A stretch of 44,335 nt of DNA from Isotricha intestinalis (Eukaryota; Ciliophora; Litostomatea; Vestibuliferida; Isotrichidae): NCBI GenBank assembly GCA_023807065.1, contig JAJJLU010000443.1, positions 1 through 44,335 on the forward strand, in the 5' to 3' direction. The notes under the pieces were generated by a model. It did not search any database and had not been told where the DNA came from. It was given only the letters and a program-made list of their open reading frames with translations. Below are positions 1 to 7,801 of the stretch, piece by piece; position 1 is the first letter of the stretch, and each line of letters starts with the position of its first letter. The position numbers were made by a program, and so were the translations under genes.

Positions 1-31
1 CCCAATCCCCAATCCCCAATCCCCAATCCCC
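1..31. repeat. Telomere repeats, C-rich strand
   Basis: The window opens with four and a half tandem copies of the heptamer CCCCAAT (G-strand ATTGGGG), then changes at once to ordinary A+T-rich DNA. The C-rich strand reading 5' to 3' inward at a left end is the correct orientation for a telomere. Runs of four C per repeat are typical of ciliate macronuclear telomeres (CCCCAA in Tetrahymena, CCCCAAAA in spirotrichs); this 7-mer differs from both. The contig therefore probably starts at a real chromosome end, with some repeats missing. Confidence 0.9.
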
Positions 32-190
32 ACTAAAATACAATATTTTTAAAATAATCCTTTTCCTAAAATCTAATTCCAAAAAAAAATAATTAAATAA
101 AAAAAAATAAATAAACCCTTTCAAAAAAATAAATAATTTCCCTGAAAAAAAATAAATTTCGTCAAAAAGTAATATTTAAATAAAAAAAAA
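32..190. other. Short subtelomeric spacer
   Basis: These 159 bases of very A-rich DNA lie between the telomere repeats and the first ATG. I see no subtelomeric repeat family. The region must hold the promoter and 5' UTR of the first gene, as in gene-dense ciliate macronuclear chromosomes. Confidence 0.6.
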
Positions 191-784
191 ATGAAAAACA
201 ACCGTGCATACTTAACAAAAGAAGACCAAGCATTTTTTAGTAAATATTGGTCAGAATATTCAAAAGGAAATCAAATGCCATTTGATACATTTAAAGAGAT
301 AATAAATTCAAATAAAAAGATCGATAAAACAATAGCAGGAAATGTATTAAAAGATATAAAAACAGCTTTAGATAAAAAAAGTGGTGGTCAACCAGTAAAT
401 ATAAAACAAGATGATTATTATAATTATATAGAACAAATAAAAAGAGAACAAGATCAAGAATATAATTCAAATGATCCAGAAATGAAAATATTATTTGAAA
501 ATTTAGCTGGGCCTGAACAAGATTATGTTTATAAAAAAAAATTATCTGATATTATTAATGTTTTTGAATTAAATATTGATTTAAATGAATTCTTTGCTCC
601 TATTAAAGGACAAGAAGAAATTAATTTTAATGAATTTTGCTCTTTGTTTAAAACTAATACTGCTTTAGATAATCAAGCTTTACAAACTTTTTATTCTATG
701 TTTAAAGGAATGGATGAAGATGAAAAAAAAGAAGAAATGGAATTAAGAGCTATTAAATTTCCTATTAATTATGTTCCTCATTAA
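191..784 (+). CDS. Unknown protein, possibly EF-hand-like
   Basis: A 197-residue protein that I do not recognise by family. It is acidic and mostly helical, without signal peptide or membrane segment. Around residues 132-153 a stretch reading LNEFF then GQEEINFNEFCSLF resembles the second half of an EF-hand (Ile followed by a Glu-Phe pair), but a full DxDxDG loop is absent, so calcium binding is not supported. The C-terminus ends IKFPINYVPH. The ATG sits in the A-rich context seen before every start in this window. It is the telomere-proximal gene and converges with the GTPase gene downstream. It is clearly coding: an open frame far above chance length with less extreme composition than its flanks. 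Confidence 0.75.
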   Translation: MKNNRAYLTKEDQAFFSKYWSEYSKGNQMPFDTFKEIINSNKKIDKTIAGNVLKDIKTALDKKSGGQPVNIKQDDYYNYIEQIKREQDQEYNSNDPEMKILFENLAGPEQDYVYKKKLSDIINVFELNIDLNEFFAPIKGQEEINFNEFCSLFKTNTALDNQALQTFYSMFKGMDEDEKKEEMELRAIKFPINYVPH

Positions 785-1078
785 GTTTTATTTTTTTTAA
801 TTTTTAGATTTTTTTTTCTTTTTTTTTGTTGTTTTTTTACTTTTAGAAAGTAAATGTAACTGAATTAAAATTATTAAATTAGTTTTTAAAGAAAAATATT
901 TTTTTTTTATTTTATTTGTAAAAATTATCATCATTATATTATTTTAATAAAAAATTAAGAAGTGAATACTATATATTTAAATGTATAAAATTAATTGTTC
1001 AATCATTAAAATTTTGTATCAATCTATAAATTTACATCCTTAAATAATTAACAATTTATTTTCTACATTATAAAAAAA

Positions 1079-2032
1079 TTAAGAAGAAACATTATCAAAA
1101 ATAGCTAAAACTTTATTCATCATATAACCAATTCCAGAATTAGTTTTAACAGAAATTTCAAAAAATTGTAAAGAATGTTTTTCACAATAAGATTTAATTT
1201 CACCACTAGATTCAGTAAAAGGAGTTATATCAATTTTATTCCCAATAATAAATATATTAGAACAATTATTAGGATATATTAATAATTTATTCTTTAATTC
1301 TTTTTTCACAAATTTTTTAACTCTTTTAAAACTTCCAAAATTAGTAACATCATAAAATAAAAAAATAAAATGAGCTTTTGAATATAAATCAGAATAATCT
1401 TGTTGATATTCTTGATCTCCTGGAGTAACATCAAAATTTAAAATATATTTTTTATTATTATAAGTCATAATTTTACTGGAGTTTTCAATGAACACAGTTG
1501 GAATATAAAAACTTTCAAATCTATTTTCTGATAATTTAATAACAAAGCAACTTTTTCCACTTTGCTTTTCTCCTATTAAAACTATATTAATATCTTGCTT
1601 CCCTTTTAATTGAGTTGAACTTTGATTTATTACTTCAAAACTTGAAGGATATTTATATAACGATAATTCTGTTTCTTTATTATTCGCAATTTCTGAAATT
1701 TCTTGTTTTTTTATTATATTTTTATTATCATTATTAACTATTTTAATATCATTTGATTCTTCTTTTTTATCACTTATATTTTCAATTTTATTATTTATAA
1801 TTTTATGATTGTTTGCGTCTTTCTTTTTCTCTTCGTTTGATATTTTTTCTCTTTGAACAAATACTTTTATTTCTAAATTAGGTTTTTGACCTTTTTGAGT
1901 CTCTATTTGATAATCATTATAATTTGGTTTTATAATAGAATCTTCTACTTGATCAATAATTTGAATATTTTTATTATCTTTATTATCATTATTAATAATT
2001 TTCCTATTATCAAAACATCCACAAGTCCCCAT
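1079..2032 (-). CDS. Rab/Ras-like small GTPase with N-terminal acylation signal
   Basis: A 317-residue protein with a 145-residue disordered Asn/Lys/Glu-rich head followed by a small-GTPase domain. All nucleotide-binding boxes are visible: G1 GEKQSGKS (154-161), a G2 threonine near T179, G3 DVTPG (201-205) followed by DQE, G4 NKID (265-268) and G5 near SVKTN (294-298). The fold should cycle between GTP and GDP and act as a switch, probably in membrane traffic or signalling. Unusually, the C-terminus (NVSS) has no prenylation cysteines. Instead the N-terminus is MGTCGCF, a classic myristoyl plus dual palmitoyl signal, so membrane attachment is probably from the other end. The DxxGQ catalytic Gln region reads PGDQE, so the Gln lies one residue later than in canonical Ras. 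The assignment to Rab rather than another Ras family is only approximate. Confidence 0.88.
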   Translation of the reverse strand: MGTCGCFDNRKIINNDNKDNKNIQIIDQVEDSIIKPNYNDYQIETQKGQKPNLEIKVFVQREKISNEEKKKDANNHKIINNKIENISDKKEESNDIKIVNNDNKNIIKKQEISEIANNKETELSLYKYPSSFEVINQSSTQLKGKQDINIVLIGEKQSGKSCFVIKLSENRFESFYIPTVFIENSSKIMTYNNKKYILNFDVTPGDQEYQQDYSDLYSKAHFIFLFYDVTNFGSFKRVKKFVKKELKNKLLIYPNNCSNIFIIGNKIDITPFTESSGEIKSYCEKHSLQFFEISVKTNSGIGYMMNKVLAIFDNVSS

Positions 2033-2210
2033 TAAAAAGTAAATAAAACTAAAAAACTAATTCTTTAAAATTGATTTAATTAATTTTTTACAAGAATTAT
2101 AAAATAAAAAAAATAAATAAATAAATAAAAAAAATGAATAATTTATAATATAAAAATAATTAATTAAACAAATAAATCTTTAAAAAAAAATAAAAAATTC
2201 ATTTAAAAAA

Positions 2211-2648
2211 ATGAGTGACGAACCAAATTTAGTATTTCGTTTATCTAAAATAAAAAACAATAGACTATTAGATAGAATTCAAATGATAGTGAATGTATAT
2301 CATACATCAAAAGTGAAAGTAACAAAAGAGCAAATAAGAAAGAAATTAATAGAAAAATTTAAGAAACCTCATGTTAGTGTTTTTGGACTTAAAAAAGTTT
2401 ATGGAGGAGGAAGAACACAATGTTTTGCTTTAGTTTATGACAGTGATGATTCAATGAAAAAATATGAACCTCCTTCTAGATTAAAAAGAATGGAATTAGA
2501 AAAATTACCTCCTAAAGAAAGAAAAGCTCCTAAGAAAAAAGAAGGAAGAAAAGTCTCTAAAGTTAAAAAACATCAACTTCAAAGAAAAAGAGCAACTAAA
2601 AGAAGACAAGATAAAAATTTGGAAAGAAAACAAAAGAAAAAAAAATAA
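2211..2648 (+). CDS. RPS24: 40S ribosomal protein eS24
   Basis: A 145-residue protein matching eukaryotic and archaeal eS24 along its length. It opens with an N-terminal strand (residues 6-10), then a region reading IVNVYHTSKVKVTKEQIRKK (conserved NVxHP-type segment followed by the helix used by all eS24 proteins). Next comes VSVFGLKKVYGGGRTQCFALVYD, the family hallmark with its triple-Gly turn, and then YEPPSRLKR. The last 45 residues are a Lys/Arg tail for rRNA binding. It belongs to the small ribosomal subunit, near the body and foot. The gene diverges from the GTPase gene across 178 bases, giving a shared promoter region. Length is slightly above the human protein. Confidence is high. Confidence 0.97.
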   Translation: MSDEPNLVFRLSKIKNNRLLDRIQMIVNVYHTSKVKVTKEQIRKKLIEKFKKPHVSVFGLKKVYGGGRTQCFALVYDSDDSMKKYEPPSRLKRMELEKLPPKERKAPKKKEGRKVSKVKKHQLQRKRATKRRQDKNLERKQKKKK

Positions 2649-2931
2649 AATGGTTATCAGAAGTTATTTTGGTATATACTTTTTTTTTTGATTATTTAAA
2701 ATAAGAAATAAAATAAAATTAAATAAGATAAAATAAGGAAGATATATTTTTTTTTCCTTTTTTTCTCTTTTGTTCAGTTTTTTTTTGTTTTTAAGGTATT
2801 TTTTTTGTTTTTTTTTAATTAAAATATTTTATAAGTTAAATAAAATATATTTAATAAATTAATTAAAAAACTTCCTTTCATTATAAATATAAAGTCCTTA
2901 TATCTGAAATTTATTATAATAAATTTTATAA

Positions 2932-3552
2932 ATGGGTAAAAAATGTAAAATAAAAAAAGTTCCAAAACTTGTAAAAGGAACGGATGTAGGATATGAAAAA
3001 TCAGAAATTAAAACTTTACCAATAAACGATTTAAAAAATATTTTAGAAGAAATTGAATTTTATTTTAATAAAAATACCCGTCAAAAACTTCATAATATTA
3101 ATTTTAAAAATTTATATTTTAGAATTAAAAATGAATTAAAAGAAAGAAGAATTAAATTTTCTGAAAATAAAAATATCTCTCCAAATAAATTAAAAGAAAT
3201 TACTTCTATTAATGAAATAACAATTCCTGATTTTTTCAATGATAAATCTACTATTATTTCATCAAATAATACATCATTTTATTTAGATTCAAGTTATGAA
3301 GAATCCAGTTTAAAAGAAGAAATAAAAAAATTAAAACAAGAAAAAGAAACTTTATTATTTGAAGTGAAAATATTAAAAAAAAATGAAGAAGAAAAATGCG
3401 GTATTAATAATAATAATGATTATTATGATGATTTTCTATTTAATTGTAGTCCAATTAAATCCCAAGATTTTGATTTAGAAAATGATTTCATTAATAATGA
3501 AAAAAATAGAAATTTATTTGGAGATGACAATTTAATTATAAAAAATATTTAA
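2932..3552 (+). CDS. Unknown coiled-coil protein, possible N-myristoylation
   Basis: A 206-residue protein with no family that I recognise. It begins MGKKCKIKK: Gly-2 with a nearby Cys and a basic patch, which would fit myristoylation plus palmitoylation or electrostatic membrane binding. A helical region spans residues 20-75, a Ser/Asn-rich linker follows, and residues 123-150 form a short Lys/Glu coiled coil. The tail is acidic and Asn-rich. The ATG is preceded by an A/T-rich leader. It lies in a same-strand run with eS24 and the kinase, with separate intergenic spacers, so each is probably transcribed alone. Confidence 0.75.
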   Translation: MGKKCKIKKVPKLVKGTDVGYEKSEIKTLPINDLKNILEEIEFYFNKNTRQKLHNINFKNLYFRIKNELKERRIKFSENKNISPNKLKEITSINEITIPDFFNDKSTIISSNNTSFYLDSSYEESSLKEEIKKLKQEKETLLFEVKILKKNEEEKCGINNNNDYYDDFLFNCSPIKSQDFDLENDFINNEKNRNLFGDDNLIIKNI

Positions 3553-3886
3553 GAAACGAAAAATCATTTGTATTTATTAATATATATGTTATATGATTTA
3601 ATCCAAATCATATTTATATTATTTATTTGATAATTATTTGCCAATATGAAAAAAACAAAGTTATTGTGGATTGAATATAAATAAAAAAACCATAATAATT
3701 AATGTATTTTAGGAAAAATATGAAAAAAAGCATCTGTTCAAATAAATAATAAATATTTAAATTTAATATTATAAATAGATGTATGAAAAAAACAATTTAA
3801 AAAATAATCTTCTAAATAAATATAATTTTTTATTCTTTCATCGAAATAATTAAACAGATAATGAAATAATAAAAACATAAAAAAAA
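3553..3886. other. Intergenic spacer without a visible gene
   Basis: 334 bases of A+T-rich sequence between the coiled-coil gene and the kinase gene. It should hold the terminator of the first and the promoter of the second. I saw no RNA gene or repeat. Confidence 0.5.
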
Positions 3887-5368
3887 ATGAATAAATACCA
3901 AATATTTGAAGTGATAGGAGATGGAACATATGGAGTAGTATATCGTGGGATAAATATAGAAACAAATGAAAGTGTAGCCGTAAAAAAATTAAAAGACAAA
4001 ATAGTAAGTTGGAATGAATGTATAGAAAAAAATGAAGTACAAATTTTAAAAAAATTAAACCATGAAAACATAGTAAAACTCCATGAAATAATAAGAGAAC
4101 AAAACAGTGATGTTTCATTAATTTTTGAATATGCAGGAATAAATTTATATGAATATATAGAAAAACATAAAAAAAAGAGAGAAAAAATACCAGAATATAA
4201 AATTAAAAAAATAATATATCAAATATTAAAAGGATTAAATTACCTTCATCAGAATGGATATATGCATAGAGATTTAAAGCCAGAAAATATATTTATAAAT
4301 GAAAATAATATTCAAATAAAAATAGGAGATTTTGGAGTAGCAAAAGAAATACCAAAATATAAAAATATTCCTTTAACAGATTATGTATGTACAAGATGGT
4401 ACAGAGCACCAGAATGTGTTTTGAAAGGAGTAAATTACAATTATAATATTGATATTTGGGCTGTAGGATGCATTATGGTTGAATTATATAATTTAAATCC
4501 TATTTTTCCTGGAATTGATGAATTTGATCAATTAAATAAAATATGTAATGTTTTAGGAACTCCTAATTTTAATGATTGGCCTGAAGGATATAAATTAATT
4601 CAAAAATTAGGAATGAAATTCCCTATTTGTAATAAAGCAAATTTAAGTAATATTGTTAGTGATGCTTGTGATGATGGTATTGTTTTAATTAATGATATTT
4701 TTCAATATGATTCTAATAGAAGACCTAATTGTAGACAATTATTAAATTATGCTTATTTTAGTGATTTTAGACCTAGTACTTTTTCTTATGGGAATAGATA
4801 TAATGGGAATAATAATAATTTGAGAAATGAACAAAAATTTGATGATCCATATATTAGAAGTGATAATAGAAATAATAATAATAACGGTTTTAATCTTCCT
4901 TTAATTAATAATAATAATTTTTCACCTGTTAATAAAGGAAATTATTCTGTTTATGATAAAAATTTCAGTAGAAATGATGTTGCTAAAAATAATAGGGATT
5001 ATATTAATAATTTAAATTATAGGAATTATTTAAATCATGGGAGTGTAATTCCTGATCTTAATACTATTTTTGGGTTTTCTCAATATGATACTAATATTCA
5101 TAATAATAGTATGAATGATAATAGAAATAATATTCTTGAAAATAATAATATAATTAATAATAATAATATGAATGGGGTTTATAATCAATATAATTATAAT
5201 AATAGAAATAAATTTTCAAGTCAAAATAATATTTATGCTCCCAGAAAGAAATATTCTAATAATTTTTATAATGGTTTTAATGATAATTTCTTTAATAATT
5301 TTGGTGAAAGTAATTTAAATGTTTACAGAAATAATAGACCATCAGTAGGGAATATTTACAATTTCTAA
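3887..5368 (+). CDS. MAK/RCK-family protein kinase (CMGC group)
   Basis: A 493-residue Ser/Thr kinase. The complete kinase domain covers about residues 4-292: Gly loop GDGTYG (11-16), VAVK with the ATP lysine K33, alpha-C glutamate E50, catalytic loop HRDLKPEN (127-134), DFG (148-150) and APE (174-176). The activation loop has TDY (164-166) followed by TRWYRAPE, the dual-phosphorylation motif typical of MAK/ICK/MOK (RCK) kinases. The segment SWNEC after the beta-3 lysine also matches that family. RCK kinases control cilium length and intraflagellar transport turnaround (LF4, DYF-5), which fits a ciliated cell; substrates are not visible here. The remaining 200 residues are a low-complexity Asn/Tyr-rich tail without a recognisable domain. 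All catalytic residues are present, so it should be active. Confidence 0.93.
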   Translation: MNKYQIFEVIGDGTYGVVYRGINIETNESVAVKKLKDKIVSWNECIEKNEVQILKKLNHENIVKLHEIIREQNSDVSLIFEYAGINLYEYIEKHKKKREKIPEYKIKKIIYQILKGLNYLHQNGYMHRDLKPENIFINENNIQIKIGDFGVAKEIPKYKNIPLTDYVCTRWYRAPECVLKGVNYNYNIDIWAVGCIMVELYNLNPIFPGIDEFDQLNKICNVLGTPNFNDWPEGYKLIQKLGMKFPICNKANLSNIVSDACDDGIVLINDIFQYDSNRRPNCRQLLNYAYFSDFRPSTFSYGNRYNGNNNNLRNEQKFDDPYIRSDNRNNNNNGFNLPLINNNNFSPVNKGNYSVYDKNFSRNDVAKNNRDYINNLNYRNYLNHGSVIPDLNTIFGFSQYDTNIHNNSMNDNRNNILENNNIINNNNMNGVYNQYNYNNRNKFSSQNNIYAPRKKYSNNFYNGFNDNFFNNFGESNLNVYRNNRPSVGNIYNF

Positions 5369-5498
5369 AATCATTTTAAATATATTTCAAAAGTTATATA
5401 TTTGTATTTATTGATTCAACTTATATAATAAAAATAAAAATTTTTATTTTTACTTTAAATAATAATAAATACTTAATTAATTTATTTTATTTAAAAAA

Positions 5499-5945
5499 AT
5501 GAAAGCACAATGTTATGTATAATAAAATATATAATAAAATAATCAATAGTCAGAAATTGAAAAATCTTTAATATTTAATGATTCAACTCAAATAAATAAA
5601 ATAGATAAAGCAATTGAGTATTTACAAAGAACTGTTCCTCCAAAAGAATCAGAACCTTCAATTTTAGTTAATAATATTATTGAAATGAATACTCCTATTA
5701 AAAAAGAAGCACCTGAAGGTTTAACTAAATTAATTTTAGAAAATAAATTTTTAGATTTAAAATGGGAAATTGTATTTGATGATTCTTCTAATAAAACTCT
5801 GAATATTTCTCAAATTAAAATTCATGTTAAAATTATTTATTTAAATTTAGTTACAATGGAAAAAGATAGTTTATTTTTTATTTTATCAGAAAAAGAATTT
5901 TCTGATTTATTATTAGAAATTCAATCTCTTCAAAAAAATTTTTAA
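5499..5945 (+). CDS. COMM-domain (COMMD) protein, two exons
   Basis: Spliced model: exon 1 is 5499-5516 (six codons, MKAQCY), a 33-nt GTATAA...ATAG intron follows at 5517-5549, and exon 2 is 5550-5945, giving 137 residues. The ATG at 5685 alone would give only 86 residues; the frame stays open upstream to the acceptor at 5549 and joins exon 1 in phase 0. The N-terminal half is helical. The C-terminal half has LKWEIVFDD, then beta strands reading IKIHVKIIYLNLVTMEKDSL, then FSDLLLEIQSL, the order and spacing of a COMM domain (aromatic Trp strand, antiparallel sheet, final helix). COMMD proteins form the Commander/CCC complex, which recycles endosomal cargo with retriever. The exact paralogue cannot be named. 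The 18-nt first exon is the weakest part of the model. Confidence 0.75.
5517..5549 (+). other. Intron of the COMMD gene (33 nt)
   Basis: It starts GTATAA and ends CAATAG. It contains in-frame stops and joins two coding exons in phase 0, consistent with the GTA...AG pattern of the other introns in the window. Confidence 0.7.
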
Positions 5946-6107
5946 TTTTTAAATATATATAAAAATAAAATTAAACCTTAAATAAATTATTTAATCATTT
6001 TTTAAACAAAAGTAAAATAAAAAAAAGAAAAAAAATCAAAACAACCAATCAAATCTTTTTATTCATTATTAAAAATGATTATCTATAAACGATATAAATT
6101 TTTTTTA

Positions 6108-6783
6108 TTATTTATTATTTCCAGAATTAAATTTAGAATATTTATTATTCATTAACATTTGATTATTCATCATAAACATTTGTTGTTTATTTAAATTAAA
6201 TTCCATCATTTTTTGTTGTAAATAATTTTTTTTTAATTTAGGAACAGTATTTCTTAAAATATCAAATAAATGAGAAGGCATAAAAACAATTTCAGTTTGA
6301 TAATCACAAATATTCATATTTTCAAATTTATTTCCTAATCTTATTTGAGAAGCTAAATAATATAATAATTGTTCTGAATTATAATTAGAAACAACTTTAT
6401 TATTCCTCATTAAAATCCAATTTTTATCAAATAAATTTTTTTTAACTATTAAAGCAGGTTTCTCTAAGAAAATATTTGGATTATATTTAGTAAAATCATC
6501 ATTAAAATTATTTAACATAGGATCATTATCTTCATCTTCATCATCTTCATTATGAATATTCATATAATTAATTTGATTCATAATATTATAATTAAATGGA
6601 ACTGATAAATTTGAATTTGACATTAAAGGATTTTGCATATACATTAAAGGGCTCATTATTGGAATATTCATTTGAGGAGGAAGCATTTGAATTTTTGGTT
6701 TTTCATTATTATTCTCATTACCAACATTATTATTATTAACATTATTATTATTGTTATTATTATTATTATTATTGTTATTATTA

Positions 6784-6826
<43 letters not shown>

Positions 6827-7652
6827 CTGATATAGTTGTGGATAAATTTGATAATGTGTTATTTTCATTTTTTGGTTTTTTAGTCTCTATAAATGTTAAT
6901 GATTCTATTCCTTCTTCTACTATAATATTTTTGCTTTTAGGATTTAATGTTATATTTTTTTTTGATATTTGTTTTTTTTCTTCTTGTTCAATTTCTTCTT
7001 TTTTCTCTTCTTGTTTAATATCTACATTTTCTTCCTCTTGTTTTTTTTCTTCTTTTATTTCTTTTATCATTTCATTTATATTATTTTGGTCTTTCGTTAA
7101 TTTTTCTTGATTAATTTGCATTTGAGTTAAAAATTGAGTAGGATTCGTTAAATCTTCTTCATCATCATTTATTTCTTCTTTTTCCTCTTCATTATTTTTT
7201 TCTTCTTTTGTTTTTTCATTATTTGATTCATTTAAATTTGCCATTTTGTTTTCTTTTTCTATAATTTCTTCTTTCTTTAATTCATCTTTTAAATTTTTTT
7301 CTTCTATTATTTCTTCATTTTTTACTTCTTTAATATCTTCTTTTTTAATATTTTGAATTTTTGATTTTTTAGGATTTAACATAAATTTAACTCTAGGAAA
7401 AGCATTATAACTACTTCCATAATAATCATAAAAACAATCATTTTTATTAAATTTTGAATTATAAATAACTAGATCTGGAATTATTGATTTATTATTTATA
7501 ATATATTTAGAATATTTTCCAGATATTTCATAATATTCTTTAAGAGGATTTATAGTTTTATATAAGTCTAAACACTTTTGAATATAATTATCCAATAATG
7601 ATAAATCTTTAAAACCATTAGTTTCTATTTTCCTTGAAAAAGGCTTATTCAT
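6108..7652 (-). CDS. Asn/Glu-rich protein, possibly with GYF-like C-terminal domain
   Basis: A 514-residue protein if it starts at the ATG at 7652, whose context (seven A before TG) is typical here. The frame is open upstream to 7715, but that position is TTG with a TGA four codons earlier. The extra 21 residues look protein-like, so an unseen upstream exon or a lost ATG is possible. A folded N-terminal 100 residues ends in a short Lys-rich linker. Then come about 150 residues of Glu/Lys/Asn low complexity, an Asn run of more than 30 residues, a Met/Asn-rich segment, and a C-terminal folded region. That last region reads KNWILMRNNKVVSNYNSEQ then MNICDYQTEIVFMPSHLFDIL, loosely like a GYF domain. 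No function can be assigned. Confidence 0.75.
6725..6827. repeat. ATT/AAT trinucleotide microsatellite inside a gene
   Basis: About 100 bases of nearly pure ATT repeats, with occasional GTT, on the + strand. They encode the Asn run of the minus-strand gene at 6108-7652. The interruptions fall in the third codon position (AAC versus AAT), so the amino-acid run is conserved more than the DNA repeat. Confidence 0.9.
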
Positions 7653-7801
7653 TTTTTTATATATATTTTTATTCAATTTAATTTTATTTTCCTCAAACCA
7701 ATTATTTAATTCCAAATTAATAATTCATATAATTAAAAAAAAACGAAAAAAAGCATAGATAAGTTATAAAAAATAATATATTATAATAAATAAAAACAAA
7801 A
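7653..7801. promoter_or_regulatory. Divergent promoter region
   Basis: 149 bases separate the two starts of the Asn-rich gene (minus) and the tubulin acetyltransferase gene (plus). It must carry both promoters. It is A+T-rich, and I cannot define a specific element. Confidence 0.4.

Noticed and set aside
6751..7110. Plus-strand frame with a poly-Leu stretch
   Set aside because: It is the antisense reading of the Asn repeat and the Glu/Lys-rich region of the minus-strand gene. No start context and no domain.
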